Program-made: the position numbers and the translations under genes
The notes under the pieces: model-generated
The model's database searches: none
Seen by the model: the letters and a program-made list of their open reading frames with translations, nothing else
What the model was told of the DNA's origin: nothing
In this document: positions 60,352 through 64,000 of the stretch, one piece after another
Position numbering within the stretch: the first letter of the stretch is position 1
Layout: every line of letters starts with the position of its first letter
Assembly (NCBI RefSeq): GCF_007679495.1
Contig: NZ_VEGP01000026.1
Span: forward strand, 1 to 64,000
DNA: 64,000 nt
Reading direction: 5' to 3'
Source of the DNA: Paenibacillus sp. 32O-W
GTDB taxonomy: Bacteria > Bacillota > Bacilli > Paenibacillales > NBRC-103111

Positions 60352-61110
60352 ATGCGAAAGTTCAGGAAGAGAGTCATCTTCTGGATTACCTTAAACGGCG
60401 GGTTAAAAATATTACTATCGGCATGGGTAGTTCTAATGATGGTATTCCTGTTTACCACCGAGCTGCCTTCCACCAAGACCTGGTCTTATTGGACAATGCC
60501 GCTGTCGGGTAAGGTTATAGCGGTGGACGCCGGACACGGGGGGCCGGACGGGGGGGCCACGAGCAAGAACGGGCTGGTGGAGAAGGACATTAATCTGGCC
60601 ATTTCCTTATATTTGCGTGATTATCTTCAGCAAGCCGGAGCGATTGTCATTATGACGAGAGAGACAGACCGTGATCTGGCCAGACCGGAAACGAAAGGGC
60701 TTAGCAAGCGTAAGACCGAGGATTTACTGAAGCGAGCTGAAATCATTACGAAGCAGAAGGCGGATTTATTGGTCAGCATTCATCTGAACAGCATCCCCTC
60801 CGCTAGGTGGAGAGGAGCTCAAACCTTCTATTATCCCCAGGGACATGCTGACGGCAAATGGTTGGCCACCCATATCCAGAATGAAATCAGAGCGAATTTG
60901 CAAAATACGGACCGAGTGGCCCAGACCGTCGAGACCATATATTTGTTAAAAGCGACGAGCGTTCCGAGTGTTCTGGTGGAAGCGGGTTTCCTATCCAATC
61001 CGGAGGAAGCCAGGCTGTTAGGGAACGGGGATTACCAGAAACAATTGGCCGCTTCGATTTATCAGGGCATTCTGAGATACTATTCGGGGGAAAAAGTTGG
61101 TGACACCTGA
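60352..61110 (+). CDS. cwlD: N-acetylmuramoyl-L-alanine amidase CwlD
   Basis: Cleaves the stem peptide from muramic acid during spore cortex synthesis, the first step to muramic-delta-lactam with PdaA. 252 residues: an N-terminal membrane anchor (about 15-37), then amidase_3 with the zinc residues in VIAVDAGHGGPDGG (from about 55), VEKDINLAI, SIHLNS (about 144-149) and the catalytic glutamate in VLVEAGFLSN (about 216). GGGGTGG precedes the ATG. The order cwlD-salA-gerD-kbaA is conserved. Confidence 0.95.
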   Translation: MRKFRKRVIFWITLNGGLKILLSAWVVLMMVFLFTTELPSTKTWSYWTMPLSGKVIAVDAGHGGPDGGATSKNGLVEKDINLAISLYLRDYLQQAGAIVIMTRETDRDLARPETKGLSKRKTEDLLKRAEIITKQKADLLVSIHLNSIPSARWRGAQTFYYPQGHADGKWLATHIQNEIRANLQNTDRVAQTVETIYLLKATSVPSVLVEAGFLSNPEEARLLGNGDYQKQLAASIYQGILRYYSGEKVGDT

Positions 61111-61164
61111 TTATTATTGATATAATAACTTTAGATACGATAATGACGGATATAGAGGTGAACT

Positions 61165-62271
61165 ATGGTATCCAGGGAGCAAGTCATCGAAGCGTTAAAG
61201 CATGTACACGATCCGGAATATCATCGTCCGGTTACCGAGTTAAATTTTATTAAAGATGTCATGGTCAAAGAGGATAGAGTTGCCCTTACCTTCGTCCTTA
61301 CATCGGAAGACGAAACGCTGAAGAAGCAGTACCGTCAAGATGTAGAGGAAGCGATGGAGGGGCTCGGCATCAGCAATGTGCATATCCGGTTCCGTCTAAT
61401 TAACCAGTATGAGCGCGAGGAGCTCGAGGCCAAGGCCCAATCTGGGGACAGCAGCAGGAGCTCAGCCAAGCAGGAAATTCCCACTCATGCGCCGAAGGCG
61501 GGACAAGCGCCGCTTCTCGGACCCGATTCCAATGTACAGTTTATCGCGGTGGCCAGCGGTAAGGGCGGGGTCGGCAAGTCGACCGTGACGGTCAATCTGG
61601 CTGTTGCTCTGGCACGTCAAGGCAAACGGGTCGGAATTATCGATGCGGATATTTACGGTTTCAGTGTACCCGATATGATGGGTATCGAGGAAAGGCCGCA
61701 GCTCGTTGACAAAAGGATTATTCCGGTAGAGCGGTTCGGTGTCAAAGTTATCTCCATGGGCTTTTTTGTCGAGGATAATGCCCCGATAATTTGGAGAGGT
61801 CCGATGCTTGGCAAAATGCTAAGAAATTTCTTCTCCGAAGTGGATTGGGGAGAGCTGGATTACATGATTCTGGACCTGCCGCCGGGTACCGGAGATGTAG
61901 CGCTGGATGTTCATCAGATGATTCCGCACAGCAAGGAGCTGATCGTGACGACTCCTCATGCGACGGCCGCATTCGTAGCGGCGCGGGCCGGAGCAATGGC
62001 GCTTCATACCGATCACGAAATTCTCGGTGTTGTCGAGAACATGGCGTATTATGTAAATAAGGACGGAGAGAAGGACTATATATTCGGAAGAGGTGGCGGG
62101 GCGAAGCTGGCGGAGGAGCTGCATACCGAGTTGCTTGCCCAGATTCCGCTTGGAGCACCGGACAACCACATTTCCGAGCCTGATTTCTCCCCATCGGTAT
62201 ATAAAGCGGACAGCGAAACCGGGAAGCTGTATGCCGAAATGGCCGAAGCCATTATTGGAAAGTTAGGATAA
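61165..62271 (+). CDS. salA: Mrp/ApbC family P-loop ATPase SalA
   Basis: 368 residues. N-terminal MIP18-type domain (EQVIEALKHVHDPEYHRPVT), a Ser/Ala/Gln-rich linker, then an Mrp ATPase with deviant Walker A ASGKGGVGKSTV (about 130-141) and DLPPGTGD. In B. subtilis SalA represses scoC and so raises exoprotease expression; other family members carry iron-sulfur clusters. The CxxC of cluster-carrying Mrp proteins is not seen at the C-terminal end. AGAGGTG precedes the ATG. Confidence 0.93.
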   Translation: MVSREQVIEALKHVHDPEYHRPVTELNFIKDVMVKEDRVALTFVLTSEDETLKKQYRQDVEEAMEGLGISNVHIRFRLINQYEREELEAKAQSGDSSRSSAKQEIPTHAPKAGQAPLLGPDSNVQFIAVASGKGGVGKSTVTVNLAVALARQGKRVGIIDADIYGFSVPDMMGIEERPQLVDKRIIPVERFGVKVISMGFFVEDNAPIIWRGPMLGKMLRNFFSEVDWGELDYMILDLPPGTGDVALDVHQMIPHSKELIVTTPHATAAFVAARAGAMALHTDHEILGVVENMAYYVNKDGEKDYIFGRGGGAKLAEELHTELLAQIPLGAPDNHISEPDFSPSVYKADSETGKLYAEMAEAIIGKLG

Positions 62272-62283
62272 ACGTGACTTGGC

Positions 62284-62320
62284 TGATCAGGGCTAATGCG
62301 CAATGCATTAGCCCTGGTCA
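62284..62320. terminator. Bidirectional terminator between salA and gerD
   Basis: CAGGGCTAATGC (62288-62299) pairs perfectly with GCATTAGCCCTG (62305-62316), and TGAT/GTCA extends the stem to about 16 bp. The flanks are AT-rich rather than pure T. It lies between convergent genes. Confidence 0.75.
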
Positions 62321-62370
62321 ATTATATACATAGGAATTTGTAAATTCGGGGTATTGATTCGCTAATTGAA

Positions 62371-63063
62371 TTATGAACCGGATTGTTGATCTCCGCACTG
62401 ATCTCCTCCACCTTCTCCGCCGCCCTGATCTTCTTTGTTCTTTTCTTCTTTATTCCCCTTCTGCCCCTGCTTGCCTTTCCCGCCTTCCTTCGGTTTCATT
62501 TCTTCCTCAATGGCTTTACTGAACAATTGCATCAATTGATCGCGGAACAAAGGACTTTGCATCGATTCCTCTATAATTTTCATCGTTTGCTGCCGATATT
62601 GGGTGCTTTTCATGGTGTCCATGATCAGCTTTTCGAACTGCGAGTTCTGCATCAATTCCAGCATCTGCTGCTGATATTCGGGATCCTTCATCAAGTCCTT
62701 GGTCAGCTGCTTATTATATTTTTGAATCGATTTGGCAAAATCTGCGGCAAATTTAGGATCGGTCATCGTCTTCTCGATCAGGTGGGCGTTATTAGGATCG
62801 GTCAGCACGTCTTTAACGGCCATCTGAATCTGCTGTCCTTCACCGGTTGACAACAGCTTCATGGTTGGATCCTGATTTTTGGACGCCGCTTGCTGGACCG
62901 CTTTCTGTCCTTCTTCCGAATTGAGAATGTCAAGCATCATGGACTTTATGTCCTTATAACTTTGTTGGTTCTGACCCGACTGTTCATTTTGCGTTCCGCA
63001 GGAAGTAAGGAGAAGAACGATACAAAATAAAGCAGGGAGGATGCGGAAATGTCGATGTATCAT
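62371..63063 (-). CDS. gerD: Spore germination lipoprotein GerD
   Basis: Inner-membrane lipoprotein needed to cluster germinant receptors in the spore. 230 residues; signal peptide with lipobox LLTSC (lipidated C22). The helical body carries repeats of a DPxxxxxxxxxxxx type (for example TDPNNAHLI, TDPKFAADF, KDPEYQQQM, QSPLFRDQL). The C-terminal tail is Lys/Gly/Glu-rich. The ATG is preceded by AAGGGAG at a slightly long spacing; an open frame upstream is unsupported. On the opposite strand, between salA and kbaA, as in B. subtilis where the strand differs. Confidence 0.92.
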   Translation of the reverse strand: MIHRHFRILPALFCIVLLLTSCGTQNEQSGQNQQSYKDIKSMMLDILNSEEGQKAVQQAASKNQDPTMKLLSTGEGQQIQMAVKDVLTDPNNAHLIEKTMTDPKFAADFAKSIQKYNKQLTKDLMKDPEYQQQMLELMQNSQFEKLIMDTMKSTQYRQQTMKIIEESMQSPLFRDQLMQLFSKAIEEEMKPKEGGKGKQGQKGNKEEKNKEDQGGGEGGGDQCGDQQSGS

Positions 63064-63294
63064 GGCAAAATGGCTCCCTTCCTGGATTGTAAAATTATTA
63101 TGTGTGAAATCCGGCGAATTATGTTGATGGGCATTAGCTTTTTGTTGTAAACGTTGGTACAATTATGGTTGAATGTTTTTATCGCCATATAGGATTTTGA
63201 ATGGTTTCGGATGAAGGCTTACAAAGTTCTATACTGGGGTAACCAATAAAAAATTAGGGGATCTGAGGAAAGACCTGCTGGAGGCGAACATGGC

Positions 63295-63921
63295 TTGACT
63301 TTGAGAAAATGGTTCCATCTATTTTGGACTACATTATTATTGGGGACGGCGGCTTCTTTAGTTGTTGGGCTTGCCCTTGTCGGAATGACTGAGGACTTCC
63401 ATTTTTTGGAAGTTTCGCAAGCCGGCTTTAATTGGGAAACTATTATTTTCATAGTGTTGGCGGGGGCTACCATCAGTGTCGTTAGTCAAATGGGTTTCTT
63501 TGCATATTTGATTACCCGATACATTGCGATGGGGTTCCTTAGAAGCAAATTTCTCTGGGATGTGCTGCAAATTCTTCTGGTAGCCATTGTATACTTCGAT
63601 ATGATTTATTTGACTTATACCAGCTTCGCTGCTGAAGGTGAGTCGGTATTTCCGTATTTTATTTTACCTACGGTATTGATCGTGCTTTCCTCGCTGGTAT
63701 CCTGGTGGAAGATGAAGGAAACGAACAAGAGCGCATTTATCCCTACGTTGTTCTTTATGTTTAGTGTAACGATATTGGAGGCACTTCCGGCTCTGAAGCT
63801 CAATAATACGCCTTCGCACATCTTTATGCTGACCCCGCTGCTGATATCGAATACATGGCAAATCATGCAGCTTCACAAACTGGTGGGCGACAAAAAAGAG
63901 GCTTCCGCAAAAGCCTCCTGA
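63295..63921 (+). CDS. kbaA: KinB-signalling pathway activation protein KbaA
   Basis: Membrane protein that in B. subtilis activates the sporulation kinase KinB. 208 residues with about six hydrophobic segments (for example FHLFWTTLLLGTAASLVVGL, ETIIFIVLAGATISVVSQMG, LQILLVAIVYFDMIYLTY, VFPYFILPTVLIVLSSLV). TTG start about ten bases after GGAGG; a second TTG two codons on is possible. The last gene in the window; the spore-gene pdaB usually follows. Confidence 0.9.
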   Translation: MTLRKWFHLFWTTLLLGTAASLVVGLALVGMTEDFHFLEVSQAGFNWETIIFIVLAGATISVVSQMGFFAYLITRYIAMGFLRSKFLWDVLQILLVAIVYFDMIYLTYTSFAAEGESVFPYFILPTVLIVLSSLVSWWKMKETNKSAFIPTLFFMFSVTILEALPALKLNNTPSHIFMLTPLLISNTWQIMQLHKLVGDKKEASAKAS

Positions 63922-63970
63922 TTGCAAAGGATTCATCCATCGGGAAATATGATGCGCCGCCTTGACAAGG

Positions 63971-63996
63971 CCTGACCTGAATTGGAGTTGGTCAGG
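63971..63996 (+). terminator. Probable terminator at the window edge
   Basis: CCTGACC (63971-63977) pairs with GGTCAGG (63990-63996). The expected T-run would lie past the end of the window, so it cannot be confirmed. Confidence 0.45.
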
Positions 63997-64000
63997 TCGT

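Noticed and set aside
63902-63933. GAGGCTT/AAGCCTC hairpin at the end of kbaA as its terminator
   Set aside because: It lies in the coding sequence and no T-run follows; the hairpin near 63971 is the better candidate.

Overview
The window is a slice of a low-to-mid GC Gram-positive chromosome, almost certainly Bacillales and best matched to Paenibacillaceae (Paenibacillus or a close relative). The gene order (ctsR-mcsA-mcsB-clpC-radA-disA ... ispDF-gltX-cysES-mrnC-rlmB-rae1-sigH-rpmG-secE-nusG-rplKAJL-rpoBC-str-S10-spc-alpha) is that of Bacillus subtilis near the origin. Sporulation genes (sigH, cwlD, gerD, kbaA) and strong AGGAGG ribosome binding sites agree. The presence of pssA next to disA, and protein sequences close to but distinct from B. 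subtilis, point to Paenibacillaceae. This is inferred from remembered family sequences, not from a search.

Layout. 1-420: a divergent 5S-rRNA-like 3' end, a terminator and the CtsR-controlled promoter. 433-7785: heat-shock/proteolysis and DNA-integrity operon (ctsR, mcsA, mcsB, clpC; then radA, disA from their own promoter). 7836-10280: pssA, an opposite-strand unknown gene, and a PIN/TRAM protein. 10321-17960: isoprenoid (ispD, ispF), glutamyl- and cysteinyl-tRNA synthetases, a cysteine T-box in front of cysE-cysS, RNA maturation enzymes (mrnC, rlmB, rae1) and sigH. 17961-18783 is a gene-free stretch with repeats. 18784-22235: rpmG, secE, nusG, rplK, rplA, rplJ, rplL with autoregulatory leaders. 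22375-22977: an RsmC-like methyltransferase. 22978-23963: a second long gene-free stretch with its own promoter, a small ORF and terminator. 23964-36068: rpoB, rpoC, L7Ae-like protein, rpsL, rpsG, fusA, tuf. 36400-51607: the S10-spc-alpha super-operon, including secY, adk, map, infA, rpmJ and rpoA. 51702-53502: truA, rplM, rpsI.

53503-60268 departs from the B. subtilis order. It holds a SnoaL-like orphan, a PspA/zinc-ribbon/TPM/SPFH membrane-stress operon (the B. subtilis ydjFGHI set, which lies elsewhere in that genome) and a two-gene sulfate assimilation operon (cysH, sat). The conserved order then resumes with cwlD, salA, gerD (opposite strand) and kbaA, which link to germination and sporulation. 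The ECF transporter genes usually found between rplQ and truA are absent.

Most of the window is core information processing, and I see no CRISPR array, prophage, IS element or defence system. The parts most worth a second look are the leader and intergenic RNA structures: the promoter-sORF-terminator unit upstream of rpoB, the repeat array after sigH, paired L1-type hairpins before rplK and rplA, twin hairpins before rpmJ, and a promoter built into the rpoC terminator.
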